A stretch of 64,000 bases of DNA from Pseudoxanthomonas yeongjuensis (GTDB lineage: Bacteria > Pseudomonadota > Gammaproteobacteria > Xanthomonadales > Xanthomonadaceae), in NCBI RefSeq assembly GCF_010093345.1, contig NZ_PDWT01000001.1, positions 744,001 to 808,000 on the forward strand, in the 5' to 3' direction. Position 1 is the stretch's first letter. Every line of letters begins with the position of its first letter. The translations under genes were made by a program, and so were the position numbers. Of the stretch, positions 48,500 through 58,351 are shown piece by piece. The notes beneath the pieces were generated by a model. The model did not search any database and was not told where the DNA came from. It was given only the letters and a program-made list of their open reading frames with translations.

Positions 48500-50071
48500 T
48501 CAACTATCCGTCGGAATCGGATTGCGCTTGACCGGGATCTCCGGCGGCGGCCGCGCCGTGGCCGGCTGCTCGTTGAGGTTGGGGTCGAACAGGTTGCAGG
48601 CGCCGCCGGCCTGCAGCACCGACACCACGCACTTGACCCGTTTGGAAGTGCCCGGGATCGGGATCTCCACTTCCTGGATCGCACGACGCACCCATTCCCC
48701 CAGCAGCGATTCGTTCGTCGGCCGCCAGTACTTGTCGAACATGGTCGGCTCATAGGGAAACTCGGGGCGATCCAGCCATTTGCTGGCGCGATCGGCATCG
48801 GCGCGCTGCGCCTGCTTGGAACCAGGCGCCCCCGGCTTGCTCGCAGTGCCGGCGAGATTGTCGGGAACGCGCACGCTGCCATCGGCATTGAACAGGCCCG
48901 GCCCGTTGCCATCGCGACCACCGACCTGGCCGGGCACGTTGCGGGTCGAAGCACCCCAGTCGTCGCCGCGCCTGGGTGTGGGCGTGGCGCCGGGGCGGTT
49001 CGCAGTCGTGGCCGAACCCGACGCAGTGGCATCGGGCTGGGTGCCCTGGCGGGTACTTGGCGTGCTTGCCGAATCGCCTGACGCAGTCGCGCTGATCGCC
49101 TTGTTGTCGCTGCCGCTGGCGGCAGTGCCGGGTTGCGGCGATGCGATCTCCGCCTGGCGCACGGTGGGCGTGGGTGCCTGCAGCACAGGGGCGACGACCG
49201 CGCGCGCGGGTACCTGCACGGTGCGGATCTGCGGCAGCGGCGCTGGTATCTCGCGTTCCTGCACCACCGGCGTATCGGGAGCAGTCCGGGGCACCGCTAT
49301 TTCCCTCTGCGGCATTTCGCGTTGCGCCGGCGGCACATCGACCACGGTGACTTCGCGCACCGGCACGCCGATCTCGCGCGGCCGGATCTGCGGCGGAGCG
49401 ATTTCCGGACTGCGGGCCGTGACCGGCGGCAGCACGAAGGTGGTGGTGGGAACTGGGGTTTCGGTAACCTGCAGTGTCTGCTGGGCGACCGGCGGCGCGG
49501 GAACCGGGACCTGCTCCTGCGGCAGCGCCGATGCCTGGGGCGACGCTTGCGAAGCGGCGCTGGAGGATTGCGCAGCCGACGCCTGCGCCGCCGCCGCGGA
49601 AGAGTCGGACTGCGCCGGCGGCCCGCCGCCCTCTTCTTCCGGCGTACCCTCGCCGATGAACTCGACCTGGACCCGGCTTTCCTCTTCCGCAACGGGCGGT
49701 GGCGGCACCTTGACCACGGCCAGGAATACCAGCAGCAAGACGAACAACAGATGCAGCAGGATGCTCAGGCTGCCCGCGAACCAGCGTAACCTGCGGTCCT
49801 CGCGCAACGGCGGGCCCCAGTCCTGGTAGAACATCGAGCGGAACGCCTGCCAGCGATTCAGCGCCAGCGGTTTCGGCAGTGGCGCCGGCAACGGCCGCTG
49901 TGCGAACAGCTGCACGATCGTATCGGCGCTTTCGCGGCGGATCGCTCCCAGTCTTTCCTTCAGCGCGCGCAGCCACAAGCCCCAGCCGTACGGCATGCCG
50001 GTGTGGCGCTCCAGCATGGGCGCAGGCCTGGCCGCCTGCAGCGCTGCGATGATGTCGGCGGCTTTCGTCAC
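48500..50071 (-). CDS. TonB/TolA-like 'transmembrane repetitive protein'
   Basis: This protein has 523 residues if begun at GTG 50071, 13 bp after nfuA; ATG 50017 is an alternative. The N-terminal cytosolic part includes RRESADTIVQLFAQRP. The single membrane helix SLSILLHLLFVLLLVFLAVV carries an SxxxH motif like that of TonB. A long Pro/Val/Ala/Gln-rich periplasmic region follows. The C-terminal domain (LGEWVRRAIQEVEIPIPGTS, then KCVVSVLQAGGACNLFDPN) has two Cys 11 apart. It resembles Xanthomonadaceae proteins annotated 'transmembrane repetitive protein'. A classical TonB C-domain (YP...G.V...V) is not seen. The function is unknown, possibly energy or force transduction across the periplasm. 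Confidence 0.8.
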   Translation of the reverse strand: MTKAADIIAALQAARPAPMLERHTGMPYGWGLWLRALKERLGAIRRESADTIVQLFAQRPLPAPLPKPLALNRWQAFRSMFYQDWGPPLREDRRLRWFAGSLSILLHLLFVLLLVFLAVVKVPPPPVAEEESRVQVEFIGEGTPEEEGGGPPAQSDSSAAAAQASAAQSSSAASQASPQASALPQEQVPVPAPPVAQQTLQVTETPVPTTTFVLPPVTARSPEIAPPQIRPREIGVPVREVTVVDVPPAQREMPQREIAVPRTAPDTPVVQEREIPAPLPQIRTVQVPARAVVAPVLQAPTPTVRQAEIASPQPGTAASGSDNKAISATASGDSASTPSTRQGTQPDATASGSATTANRPGATPTPRRGDDWGASTRNVPGQVGGRDGNGPGLFNADGSVRVPDNLAGTASKPGAPGSKQAQRADADRASKWLDRPEFPYEPTMFDKYWRPTNESLLGEWVRRAIQEVEIPIPGTSKRVKCVVSVLQAGGACNLFDPNLNEQPATARPPPEIPVKRNPIPTDS

Positions 50072-50084
50072 CGGGAACGCGGAC

Positions 50085-50681
50085 TCAGGCCGTGGCGCCG
50101 CGCGGAATGTACGGTGCGTCGCCGGTGTCGTGATCGGTGACGTCGCGCACCGCGATGACGCCAGGCACGCGTGCCAGCAAGGTCTTCTCGATGCCTTGCT
50201 TGAGGGTGACATCGGCCATGCCGCAGCCGTTGCAGCCGCCGCCGAAGCGCAGCAGGACCACGCCCTCGGCGCTCACCTGTTCCACCGCCACCTTGCCCTT
50301 GTGCTGGGCCAGTTGCGGATTTATTTCGTTCTCCACCACCCAGCGCACCCGTTCCACCAGCGAGGCGGATTCGGCCGGCGCGTGACCCTTGATCTTGGGC
50401 GCCTTGATGGTGAGCTGGCTACCGGCGCCCTGGGCGACGTAATCGATCTCCGCGCCATCCAGCCAGGCCACGCTGTCCGCATCGACATAGACGGTGAAGC
50501 CTTCGCAATCCACCGCCCATTCGTCGCCCGCCAGGTCGCGCGGCTCGGAGAATTCCAGCCGCGCGTCGGCTCGCGCGGTGCCCGGATCCACCGCGCTCAG
50601 GCGCACGCCCAGCCCGGGCAACGCCTCGCGTTCGATCAGTTTGCGGAAATAGGCCTGGGCAGTGTCGGAGATCTGGATCAT
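50085..50681 (-). CDS. nfuA: Fe-S biogenesis scaffold/carrier NfuA
   Basis: This 198-residue protein has an N-terminal degenerate A-type domain (residues 1-95, without the Cys triad) and a C-terminal NifU-like domain with the cluster motif [20 protein letters not shown]. It carries 4Fe-4S clusters to target proteins under stress. Its stop is 13 bp upstream of the repetitive-protein start on the same strand. The gene diverges from phhB. Confidence 0.95.
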   Translation of the reverse strand: MIQISDTAQAYFRKLIEREALPGLGVRLSAVDPGTARADARLEFSEPRDLAGDEWAVDCEGFTVYVDADSVAWLDGAEIDYVAQGAGSQLTIKAPKIKGHAPAESASLVERVRWVVENEINPQLAQHKGKVAVEQVSAEGVVLLRFGGGCNGCGMADVTLKQGIEKTLLARVPGVIAVRDVTDHDTGDAPYIPRGATA

Positions 50682-50775
50682 GCGGCTATTCTAGCCACCA
50701 GACCGTTAGCCATTCATTCGCGGATATAACGGCGTGGGTGGTACGTTCAGCCTGCCGTCGTCGAAGGAAAACGCC

Positions 50776-51120
50776 ATGCCCGACCTGATCCCCCTGGCCC
50801 AAGCCCACTGCCTGCCGCTGAAGGGCAGCGAACACAAGCTCACCCAGGCCCGCGTCGCCGAACTGATGCCCGAACTCCCAGGCTGGGAACTGGTGGAGGA
50901 AGGCCGCGCGCTGTGCAGGACCTTCAAGTTCGACAACTATTACCAGACCATGGCTTTCGTCAACGCGCTGGCCTACATCGCCCATCGCGAAGACCACCAT
51001 CCCGACCTGGGCGTGCATTACGACCGGGCCGTGGTGCGCTATTCCACCCACGATGTCGGCGGCTTGAGCGAGAACGACTTCATCTGCGCGGCCAAGGCCG
51101 CGCAACTGGCTGGAGAATGA
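50776..51120 (+). CDS. phhB: pterin-4a-carbinolamine dehydratase
   Basis: This 114-residue protein starts at 50776 with GAAGGAA upstream. The family core reads [40 protein letters not shown] with the catalytic EDHHPD, and [11 protein letters not shown]. It recycles the pterin cofactor, typically for phenylalanine hydroxylase. No phhA is in the window. Its stop overlaps the next gene's upstream ATG. Confidence 0.94.
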   Translation: MPDLIPLAQAHCLPLKGSEHKLTQARVAELMPELPGWELVEEGRALCRTFKFDNYYQTMAFVNALAYIAHREDHHPDLGVHYDRAVVRYSTHDVGGLSENDFICAAKAAQLAGE

Positions 51121-51122
51121 CC

Positions 51123-51563
51123 ATGCAAACCAACTCTCTTGCACGCATGCCTTTATCGGCCCCGGCGTACAGCCTCATGGTGGCGATCGCCTGCTCAATG
51201 GCGCTCGTCGCCTGCAATGCCGAACAGGCGCCGCCGGCGCCGGTGGTTCCATCGACCGAACTCGCCGCCGTGGATACGCCGAAACCCGACTATCCGCTTG
51301 AGCTGGCCTGCGCCGGCATCAGCGGCACTACGGTCCTGGTAGTCACCGTCGGTACCGAAGGAAAGCCCACCCAGGTGCAGTTGTCGCAAAGCAGCGGCGA
51401 CGAACGCCTGGACAAGTCCGCGCTGGAACGCGTGCCGTCATGGCGATTCAATCCACCGACCCGCAACGGCCAAGCTTTCGCGCAGACCATCCAGGTCCCG
51501 GTGAACTTCAAGGCCCCGGCGGAACGGCCGGCCGAATGCTTCGCGCTGGATGCCGGCAAGTAA
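51123..51563 (+). CDS. lipoprotein with TonB C-terminal-like domain
   Basis: This 146-residue protein starts at 51123 (MQTNSLARMPLSAPAYSLMV); GGAG is 7 bp upstream, and the ATG at 51117 overlaps the phhB stop. The lipobox is SMALVACN, with Asn at +2 favouring outer-membrane sorting. The rest is a TonB-C-like domain: PDYPLELACAGISGTTVLVV, SSGDERLDKSALERVPSWRF and IQVPVNFK. A TonB C-domain without a cytoplasmic-membrane helix is not a standard energy transducer. Confidence 0.8.
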   Translation: MQTNSLARMPLSAPAYSLMVAIACSMALVACNAEQAPPAPVVPSTELAAVDTPKPDYPLELACAGISGTTVLVVTVGTEGKPTQVQLSQSSGDERLDKSALERVPSWRFNPPTRNGQAFAQTIQVPVNFKAPAERPAECFALDAGK

Positions 51564-51573
51564 CACGAAGCCT

Positions 51574-51656
51574 TGTAGAGCCGAGCTTGCTCGGCTGCTT
51601 TGGTATCAATTGAATCGGATCAGGCTGGAAGCAGCCGAGCAAGCTCGGCTCTACAA
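51574..51656. repeat. REP pair, class GTAGAGCCGAGCTTGCTCGG
   Basis: Inverted arms GTAGAGCCGAGCTTGCTCGG (51575 onward) and its near-perfect complement ending CTAC (51631-51654) flank a 30-bp AT-richer loop. It matches the 39017 class with a shifted hairpin body. It fills the gap between the convergent TonB-C lipoprotein and rluC genes. Confidence 0.85.
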
Positions 51657-51662
51657 ACCACC

Positions 51663-52643
51663 TCAGGCCAACCGATCCAGCGCCGCCGCCAGATCATCGG
51701 CCAACGGCGCACTCAACAGGTAAGGCGCCTTGCCGCCATCCAGTGCGAATTCCAGCGAAGCCGCATGCAGGAACAGGCGCTTGAGCCCGGCCTGCTCGCG
51801 CAACCGCCTGTTGACCGCTTCATCGCCATACTTGTCGTCGCCGGCCACCGGGTGGCCGATGTGTTGCGCATGCACGCGGATCTGGTGGGTGCGTCCGGTT
51901 TCGATCCTCACTTCGCAATAGGAATGCCCGCTGCGGCGTTCCAGCACGTTGAAATGGCTGACCGATTCCTTGCCGATCGCATTGACCTGCACATGCCGCT
52001 CGCCGCCCTGGCGCAGACCCACATGCAAGGGCGCATCGACCGTCATGGTGCCGTCCGGCATGCGTCCGACCAGCAGGGTCAGGTAACGCTTGCGGATACC
52101 GGTGCCACCCTCTTCCCGCATCAACGCCTGCAACTCGGTCAGAGCGGAGCGTTTCTTGGCGACGATCAGCAGGCCTGAGGTGTCACGGTCGAGCCGGTGC
52201 ACAAGCTCCAGGTTCATGGTCGGCCGCAAGGCACGCAGCGTCTCGATGGCGCCATGGCTGATCCCGCTGCCGCCATGGCTGGCCACGCCGGTCGGCTTGT
52301 TCAGTACCAGCAGCCGTGCGTCCTCGAACACGATCGCCGCCTCCAGCCGCTGCAGGAACCCGACCGGTGGCGGCGCCTTGTCTTCCGGATCGCTGAGACT
52401 GACCGGCGGGATGCGGACTTCGTCCCCGACCTCCAGCTTGCGGTCGGCCTTGGCCCGGCCACCGTTGATGCGGACCTGGCCGCTGCGGACCAGCTTGTAG
52501 ACCAGGCTGCGTGGCGCGCCTTTCAGCTGGCCCAGCAGGAAGTTGTCCAGGCGTTGCCCGTCACGGTCTTCAGGCACCTTTATGGTGCGTACGGCGGTCT
52601 TGATGGCCCCTTCGGGCTTGCTTGCGGGGGGCTGGTCGGTCAT
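51663..52643 (-). CDS. rluC: 23S rRNA pseudouridine synthase RluC
   Basis: This 326-residue protein has an S4-like RNA-binding domain (QRLDNFLLGQLKGAPRSLVY) and an RluA-family catalytic domain. The latter shows VHRLDRDTSGLLIVAKKRSA (catalytic Asp near residue 160), IETGRTHQIRVHAQHIGHPV and LKRLFLHAASLEF. RluC acts at 23S positions 955, 2504 and 2580 in E. coli. It diverges from rne, a common arrangement. Confidence 0.94.
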   Translation of the reverse strand: MTDQPPASKPEGAIKTAVRTIKVPEDRDGQRLDNFLLGQLKGAPRSLVYKLVRSGQVRINGGRAKADRKLEVGDEVRIPPVSLSDPEDKAPPPVGFLQRLEAAIVFEDARLLVLNKPTGVASHGGSGISHGAIETLRALRPTMNLELVHRLDRDTSGLLIVAKKRSALTELQALMREEGGTGIRKRYLTLLVGRMPDGTMTVDAPLHVGLRQGGERHVQVNAIGKESVSHFNVLERRSGHSYCEVRIETGRTHQIRVHAQHIGHPVAGDDKYGDEAVNRRLREQAGLKRLFLHAASLEFALDGGKAPYLLSAPLADDLAAALDRLA

Positions 52644-53061
52644 GTGGCTTTATCTGATACACTCGGCGGGCGAGATAAGGGTTTGATTTCGCAGGAAGTT
52701 AACCAGCATCTTCATGGTGCTGCGGGCCAGAAGCCCAGCTTCCCGCGATTCCGACAAAGTGCGCGGCCACCGCCCCCGGGGCGACCATGTTAGCGGCTAG
52801 TCGGCGGATCCGGACATCGCCCGGTGCGTCAGACGTCGGTAGCTGAACATGTCCCGTGAGGCGCAAGAGCTCTGCTCGGGCAGCCTCCGGCCCGCAACAT
52901 ATTTGTTAAATGAACCAAAGCGCTCCCGCGGCCCGCCGTGGTGTTGCAGCGCTGGAAACCAACCCCTGCCCTCATCGCGCCTGCGCGAGGGGCGGCGAGC
53001 AGTATCCAGATTGCGAAACCCACGGTGTTCCGCGCGGTAGCAGCGCGCGAGGAACGCACAC
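52644..53061 (+). ncRNA. long structured leader between rluC and rne (candidate 5' UTR)
   Basis: This 418-bp gap has no convincing ORF. It contains a predicted three-way junction at 52690-52747: closing helix CGC-A-GGAAG / CTTCC-C-GCG, hairpin CAGCA/TGCTG, hairpin GGGC/GCCC. GC-rich hairpins lie further right, and an AT-rich single-stranded-looking patch is near 52893-52910. RNase E commonly regulates its own mRNA through such a leader, and that role is inferred here. The GAGGAA ribosome site at 53049 is close to the ATG. Confidence 0.45.
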
Positions 53062-56000
53062 ATGAAACGCATGCTGATCAATGCGACGCAGGAAGAAGAA
53101 CTGCGCGTCGCCATCGTTGACGGACAGACCCTGTACGACATCGATATCGAACAACCGTCCAAAGAACAAAAGAAATCCAATATCTACAAGGGCCGCATCA
53201 CCCGGCTCGAGCCTTCGCTGGAAGCGGCCTTCGTCGAATACGGCGGCGAGCGCCATGGCTTCCTGCCGCTGAAGGAAATCTCCCGCGACTATTTCCAGGC
53301 GGGCGTCGACCACAACAAGGCCGGCCTGAAGGAACTCCTGCGCGAAGGCCAGGAAGTCGTCGTCCAGGTCGACAAGGACGAACGCGGCAACAAGGGCGCG
53401 GCCCTGACCACGTTCATCTCGCTGGCCGGCCGCTACATGGTGCTGATGCCCAATTCGCCCACCGCCGGCGGCGTCTCGCGCCGGATCGAGGGCGACGACC
53501 GCGCCGCGCTGAAGCAGGCCATGGACGCGCTGACCATCCCCGACGACATGGGCGTGATCATCCGCACCGCCGGTGTCGGCCGCGACGCCGAAGAGCTGCA
53601 GTGGGACCTGGACTACCTGTTGCAGGTCTGGCGTTCGGTCGCCGAGGCCGCGCTGAGCAAGCCGGCCCCGTTCCTGATCTACCAGGAGTCGCGCCTGATC
53701 GTGCGCGCCCTGCGCGACTACCTGCGTTCCGATGTCGGCGAGATCCTGGTCGACACCCCCGAGCTCTACGCCACGGCGAAGGAGTTCATGGAACAGGTGA
53801 TGCCGCACAACCTGCGCAAGCTCAAGCACTACACCGACGACATCCCGCTGTTCAACCGCTTCCAGATCGAATCGCAGATCGAAGGCGCCTACGAGCGCAA
53901 CGTGCGCCTGCCGTCGGGCGGCTCCATCGTCGTCGACCAGACCGAGGCGCTGACCGCGATCGACGTGAATTCCTCGCGTTCGACCAAGGGCAGCGACATC
54001 GAGGACACCGCGTTCCAAACCAACATGGAAGCCGCCGACGAAGTGGCCCGCCAATTGCGCCTGCGCGACCTGGGCGGCCTGGTGGTCATCGACTTCATCG
54101 ACATGTCCAGCAGCAAGCACCAGCGCGACGTCGAAAACCGCTTGCAGAACGCGCTCAAGTACGACCGCGCGCGCGTGCAGATCGGGCGCATCTCGCGCTT
54201 CGGCCTGATGGAAATGAGCCGCCAGCGCTTGCGTCCGTCGCTGGGCGAATCCAGCCAGATCGTGTGCCCGCAATGCGAAGGCCATGGCCGCATGCGCAGC
54301 ATCGAATCGCTGTCGCTTTCCATCATCCGCGTCGCCGAAGAACACGCGATGAAGGAAAACACCGGGCAAGTGCTGGTCCAGGCCCCGGTCGAGATCGCCA
54401 ACTTCCTGCTCAACGAAAAGCGCGGCGCGCTGCGCGAGATCGAAAAGCGCCACGACGCCCCGATCATCATCGTCGCCGATGAGGCGCTGCACACGCCGCA
54501 CTACGAAGTGACCCGCGTGCGCGAGAACGAACTGGGCGAAGAGACTTCCAAGCCCAGCTACCAGCGCAACACTCCGCGCAAGCTGCCGGTGCATGCGCTG
54601 CCCAAGGCGCAGTTGAACACCCCCGCCCCCGCCGTCACCCACGTCAGGCACAGCCAGCCAGCGCCGATCCGCGAGGAACGCGAGGAAGCGGCCGCTCCCA
54701 CGCCGGCCTTCGCCGTATCCGCACCGGTGGCGCAGGCGCCTGTCGCCAACGGTGGGGTGGTCGGCTGGTTGAAGCGCGTATTCGGCGGCGGCTCCAGCGA
54801 GGCTTCCGGTGCGACACTCGCCGAACAGACCCGCCAGCGCGACCGCGACCGCGACAACCGCCAGCGCAGCGACCGCGGCAACGATCGCAACAACAGCCAG
54901 CAGCGTCGCGATGGCCGCAGTGGCGGCACGCAGGGCCAGGGACGCGGCAATAACGGCGGTCCACGCCGTGAGGAGCGCGGCCCCAAGCCGCAGAATCCGC
55001 AATCCGCCCAGGGTGGCCAGCAGCAGAAGCCGCGCAACGAACAGGCGGCGCCGAAGCAGCCGAAGCAGCCGCAGAATCCGCCAAGGCAGCCCAAGCAGCA
55101 GAACGAAACGGGACAGAGTGCCGGCCGTCCGCCGCGCACGCCGCGCTCCAACGAAGCGCCGAGGCAGCCGCGCCAGGAAGGCGTGGTGGAAGTCGCCGAG
55201 TTGAATGGCGCACCAGCGATCCCGGCGTCCGCAGCTGCCACCGACGCAATCGCAACTCCCACCGTTGCCAACGTGGCCATCGGTGAAGCGCCCGCCTCCA
55301 CACCTGGCGAAGTCGAAACACTTTCGGCACAGGTCGCGGGCAACATCGCCGCCAACGATTCGCATGAAGGCGAAGCCAACGATACCGGCGATGGCGCGGG
55401 GCGCCGCCGTCGCGGACGTCGTGGTGGCCGTCGCAGGCGCCGCGGCGCCGGTGAATCCGGTACGGACAGCGAGGCCAGTGGCGTCGAGGACTTCGGCGAC
55501 GAAGGCCAGCCGCAGGTGATCGTCGCCAACGGCTCGCAACCGGAATTCGATTTCGACGATCAGGCACCCGTAACCAGGCCAGCAGCAGCGCGTCCCGCCG
55601 CGGCAACGCAGGCGCAGACACTTGCGGCACCGATGGCCGCCGCGCCAGTCGCAATGGCTATCGAGCCTGCCCACGAGTCCCCTGCCGCCCCGCAAGCAAC
55701 CGCGCCGGTCGCAGCATCCGCACCCGTGGCGGAATCGTCGCGGCCGCCAGTCGAATCGGCACCTGTCGTCGATTCGCAGGCGGAGCCGGTCCCCGCCCGG
55801 ATAGCGGACGAAACCAGTGTCGTGACCCGGGAAATCCAGAAGAGCGACGCCGGAGAGAACTTTGCCGTGGTTGAAAGCCCCGCACCCGCCGAAGCCGTCG
55901 CCCCTGCAGCGCAAGCCGCTTCCGAAGCGCCGGTATCCGAAGCGCCTGCTTCACCGACCCCGGTTGCGGTTGCGCCCGCAATCGTGGTCGAGCCAGCGAA

Positions 56001-56223
56001 GCCCGCTCCGGTGCGTCCGGCAGTCGGCAACACGGGCTCGCTGTTCTTCACCGCCGATGCGGATACGCCGTCTTCGGTAACCCGCCATCTGTTCGAGCCG
56101 GCGCCTGCCGCGCAGCCTGCGGCAGCAGCGGAAAAGAGCGAAGAGCACGACCTGCCCTTGCTCGCCGACAACGACGAAGCTAGCGACGAAGAAAAGAACC
56201 AGGGCAGCGAGCGCAGCGCCTGA
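53062..56223 (+). CDS. rne: ribonuclease E
   Basis: This 1053-residue protein begins [20 protein letters not shown]. The catalytic half (residues 1-520) shows the S1 domain ([20 protein letters not shown]), active-site aspartates in [16 protein letters not shown] and [11 protein letters not shown], and the zinc-link VCPQCEGHG. The C-terminal half is low-complexity, Pro/Gln/Ala/Asn-rich with an Arg-rich segment ([16 protein letters not shown]), the typical scaffold and RNA-binding tail. A short ordered-looking motif, [20 protein letters not shown], stands out near the end. It is the core of the RNA degradosome. Confidence 0.97.
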   Translation: MKRMLINATQEEELRVAIVDGQTLYDIDIEQPSKEQKKSNIYKGRITRLEPSLEAAFVEYGGERHGFLPLKEISRDYFQAGVDHNKAGLKELLREGQEVVVQVDKDERGNKGAALTTFISLAGRYMVLMPNSPTAGGVSRRIEGDDRAALKQAMDALTIPDDMGVIIRTAGVGRDAEELQWDLDYLLQVWRSVAEAALSKPAPFLIYQESRLIVRALRDYLRSDVGEILVDTPELYATAKEFMEQVMPHNLRKLKHYTDDIPLFNRFQIESQIEGAYERNVRLPSGGSIVVDQTEALTAIDVNSSRSTKGSDIEDTAFQTNMEAADEVARQLRLRDLGGLVVIDFIDMSSSKHQRDVENRLQNALKYDRARVQIGRISRFGLMEMSRQRLRPSLGESSQIVCPQCEGHGRMRSIESLSLSIIRVAEEHAMKENTGQVLVQAPVEIANFLLNEKRGALREIEKRHDAPIIIVADEALHTPHYEVTRVRENELGEETSKPSYQRNTPRKLPVHALPKAQLNTPAPAVTHVRHSQPAPIREEREEAAAPTPAFAVSAPVAQAPVANGGVVGWLKRVFGGGSSEASGATLAEQTRQRDRDRDNRQRSDRGNDRNNSQQRRDGRSGGTQGQGRGNNGGPRREERGPKPQNPQSAQGGQQQKPRNEQAAPKQPKQPQNPPRQPKQQNETGQSAGRPPRTPRSNEAPRQPRQEGVVEVAELNGAPAIPASAAATDAIATPTVANVAIGEAPASTPGEVETLSAQVAGNIAANDSHEGEANDTGDGAGRRRRGRRGGRRRRRGAGESGTDSEASGVEDFGDEGQPQVIVANGSQPEFDFDDQAPVTRPAAARPAAATQAQTLAAPMAAAPVAMAIEPAHESPAAPQATAPVAASAPVAESSRPPVESAPVVDSQAEPVPARIADETSVVTREIQKSDAGENFAVVESPAPAEAVAPAAQAASEAPVSEAPASPTPVAVAPAIVVEPAKPAPVRPAVGNTGSLFFTADADTPSSVTRHLFEPAPAAQPAAAAEKSEEHDLPLLADNDEASDEEKNQGSERSA

Positions 56224-56232
56224 TCGCTTGGT

Positions 56233-56270
56233 GATCCCCGCGCGTTCGCTATAACGAGCGCGCGGGATCC
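56233..56270. terminator. long hairpin between convergent rne and the response-regulator gene
   Basis: The arms CCCGCGCG / CGCGCGGG extend with interruptions through TCG/CGA to a TATA centre, with outer GATCC ends. It lies 9 bp past the rne stop. There is no U-tract, so it is more likely an RNA barrier or Rho-linked end than a classical terminator. Confidence 0.5.
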
Positions 56271-56899
56271 AGCAGACCGTACTGGGCGGCCAGCCGGGCC
56301 AGCGAGATGCTGTCCTGGATGCCGACCTTCTGGAACAGCCGCGTCTTGTGCGTGTTCACCGTCTTCGCACTCAGGCTCAGGCGCTTGGCGATATCTTCCT
56401 GGCGTAGCCCCTGGCTCAGCAGCATCGCCACTTCCAGTTCACGCGGCGACAGATCATCGAAGGGCGAGCCATTGCCGCCACCCACGTTGGACAGCGCCAT
56501 GTTCTGGGCCACGTTGTTGCCCAGGTAGCGCTTCCCGCGCGCCACGTCGCGCACCGCGCGCAACAGTTCGCCGGCATCGCCCGCCTTGCCTATGTAGCCG
56601 CACGCGCCGGCTTCCAGCAAACGCTTGGGCAAGGGCCCATCTTCCAGTACCGACACGATGATGACCTTCGCAGCGAGGTTGCTGCGGGTGATGCGTTCGG
56701 TGATTTCCAGCCCGCTCAGGCCCGGCAGGTGCAGGTCGCAGAGGACCACGTCGGGATCCAGCTTGCGGATCTGCGGCAATGCGTCCTCGCCGTTTTCGGC
56801 TTCGCCGACGACCTCGATATCGACCTCGCCGGCAAGGATCATCTTCATGCCGGTTCGCACCAGCGCATGGTCGTCGATCAGGTATACGCGAATCGCCAT
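56249..56899 (-). CDS. GacA/UvrY-like response regulator (LuxR-type)
   Basis: This 216-residue protein starts at 56899 (MAIRVYLIDDHALVRTGMKM; the longer start at 56914 is less likely). The receiver domain has acidic DDH at residues 9-11, phospho-Asp in VVLCDLHLPGLSG near 58 and Lys in GYIGKAGD. The LuxR-type HTH at residues 148-205 reads LSPRELEVAMLLSQGLRQED and LSLSAKTVNTHKTRLFQKVG. It fits GacA/UvrY, the regulator of Rsm small RNAs. The usual uvrC neighbour is not adjacent in the window. Confidence 0.85.
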   Translation of the reverse strand: MAIRVYLIDDHALVRTGMKMILAGEVDIEVVGEAENGEDALPQIRKLDPDVVLCDLHLPGLSGLEITERITRSNLAAKVIIVSVLEDGPLPKRLLEAGACGYIGKAGDAGELLRAVRDVARGKRYLGNNVAQNMALSNVGGGNGSPFDDLSPRELEVAMLLSQGLRQEDIAKRLSLSAKTVNTHKTRLFQKVGIQDSISLARLAAQYGLLDPARSL

Positions 56900-57188
56900 C
56901 CTTGTTTCCCCCATGTAACTCCCGCCGTGAGACTAACTGCGCCCGGTAGGCAAGGCAAGCCGCTGCATTCCGCCACGGTTGCGGCCCAGACCTGGAACGC
57001 CTTGACCCGGGAGCTTCGGCATTCGGCACGACGATACCGTCATGGCTGGCATGTGCAGCATGCTGCCCCGCTGGATGCCAGTTACAACGGATGCACGCAA
57101 CGCGTTACGAAAGCGGACTTATCGGGTTGATTGGCGCATCGATGGTCGGTGGCCTCCGACCGACTCATGACGTGGACCATCGAAGTGG

Positions 57189-57275
57189 CGGAGAGAGTGG
57201 GATTCGAACCCACGGATGGTTTGACCCATCGCCGGTTTTCAAGACCGGTGCCTTAAACCGCTCGGCCATCTCTCC
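57189..57275 (-). tRNA. tRNA-Ser (anticodon UGA)
   Basis: The complement folds as a class II tRNA of 87 nt. The acceptor is GGAGAGA/TCTCTCC, the D arm GCCGAGCGGTTTAAGGC, the anticodon loop CTTGAAA with anticodon TGA, the extra arm GCGATGGGTCAAACCATC, and the T arm GTGGGTTCGAATCCCAC. The discriminator is G, right for serine, and CCA is not encoded. serS lies 2 kb away on the same strand. Confidence 0.96.
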
Positions 57276-57364
57276 GTTTGCTTCTCATCAAGGCGGGAGC
57301 ATTCGCCTTGCCAGCGGCCCGTTGCGGACCGCGCGGCATTTTCCCATGAAGCGCGCGTTCGTGC

Positions 57365-58351
57365 CTACGACGCCTTCTTGATCTTTATTGCGGGCGTTTC
57401 CTTGCCCGCTTCCGGCTCATCGCACTTGCCGCCGCAATCCAATCGCGAGGATTCGATCTGCTTGGGCAGGTGTTCGGCCAGGAAATCGATGAATACCCGT
57501 ACCGCCGGCAGCATGCCCCGGCGCGAGGCGAATACCGCATGGCAGATGCCTTGCGGCAGCGTCCATTCGGGCAGCACCACTTCCAGCTCGCCCTTGCGCA
57601 CCAGTTCCGCGCACACCGTTTCCGGCAGCAGGGTGATGCCGAAGCCGTCCCTCGCCATCGATTGCAGCAGCGGGAAATCGAAACCGGACAAGCGCGGCTG
57701 GATGTCCACGCGGCGGATGTCGCCATCGGGGCCATGCAATTCCCAACGCTGACGCGCTTCGTCCTCGCTGGTGCTCAGGGTCACGTGCTGGGTGAGCTCG
57801 TCCGGATCCTTGGGCCGGCCGGCGCGGGCCAGGTACCTGGGGCTTGCGACCATCAGTTGCCGGATCTGGCCGAAACTGCGCATCACCAGGCTGCCGTCGT
57901 CGTCCAGCTTGGCGCGCACGCGCAGGGCCACGTCGTAGCCTTCGTTGATCAGGTCCACGCGGCGGTTGCTGACGTGCAGTTGCAGGCGGACCTTCGGGTA
58001 TTTGTCCAGGAAGGCCGGCAGGATCTTCGGCAACTGGGTCTGCGCCACTTCCACCGGCACGCTGACCCGAACCACGCCACGCGGCTCGGCGCTGAGACGG
58101 TCCACCACTTCGCGTGCGGCCTGGGCTTCGGCCAGCATGGTCTGCGCGTGTCGATGGACGCTCATACCTACGTCGGTGACCGCGAACCTGCGCGTGGAAC
58201 GCTGCAGCAGGCGCACGCCCATGTCGGTTTCCAACTGGCTGATGCGCCGGCTCAGGCGCGACTTGGGAATCCCAAGCGCGCGCTCGGCCGCAGCGAAGCC
58301 ACCGTGGTCCACGACCATGGCGAAGTAATAGAGGTCATTCAGATCCTGCAT
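57365..58351 (-). CDS. LysR-family transcriptional regulator
   Basis: This 328-residue protein has a winged HTH at residues 1-60 (VVDHGGFAAAERALGIPKSR, LSRRISQLETDMGVRLLQRS) and an effector domain with VRVSVPVEVAQTQLPKILPA. The tail is Lys-rich (AIKIKKAS). It diverges from the azoreductase gene across a 117-bp AT-rich gap, the classic layout of a LysR regulator and its target. Confidence 0.92.
   Translation of the reverse strand: MQDLNDLYYFAMVVDHGGFAAAERALGIPKSRLSRRISQLETDMGVRLLQRSTRRFAVTDVGMSVHRHAQTMLAEAQAAREVVDRLSAEPRGVVRVSVPVEVAQTQLPKILPAFLDKYPKVRLQLHVSNRRVDLINEGYDVALRVRAKLDDDGSLVMRSFGQIRQLMVASPRYLARAGRPKDPDELTQHVTLSTSEDEARQRWELHGPDGDIRRVDIQPRLSGFDFPLLQSMARDGFGITLLPETVCAELVRKGELEVVLPEWTLPQGICHAVFASRRGMLPAVRVFIDFLAEHLPKQIESSRLDCGGKCDEPEAGKETPAIKIKKAS

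Noticed and set aside
57140-57182. CGATGGTC/GACCATCG inverted repeat near the tRNA as a terminator
   Set aside because: The arms are separated by 27 bp and no U-tract follows on the tRNA strand. Too weak to call.
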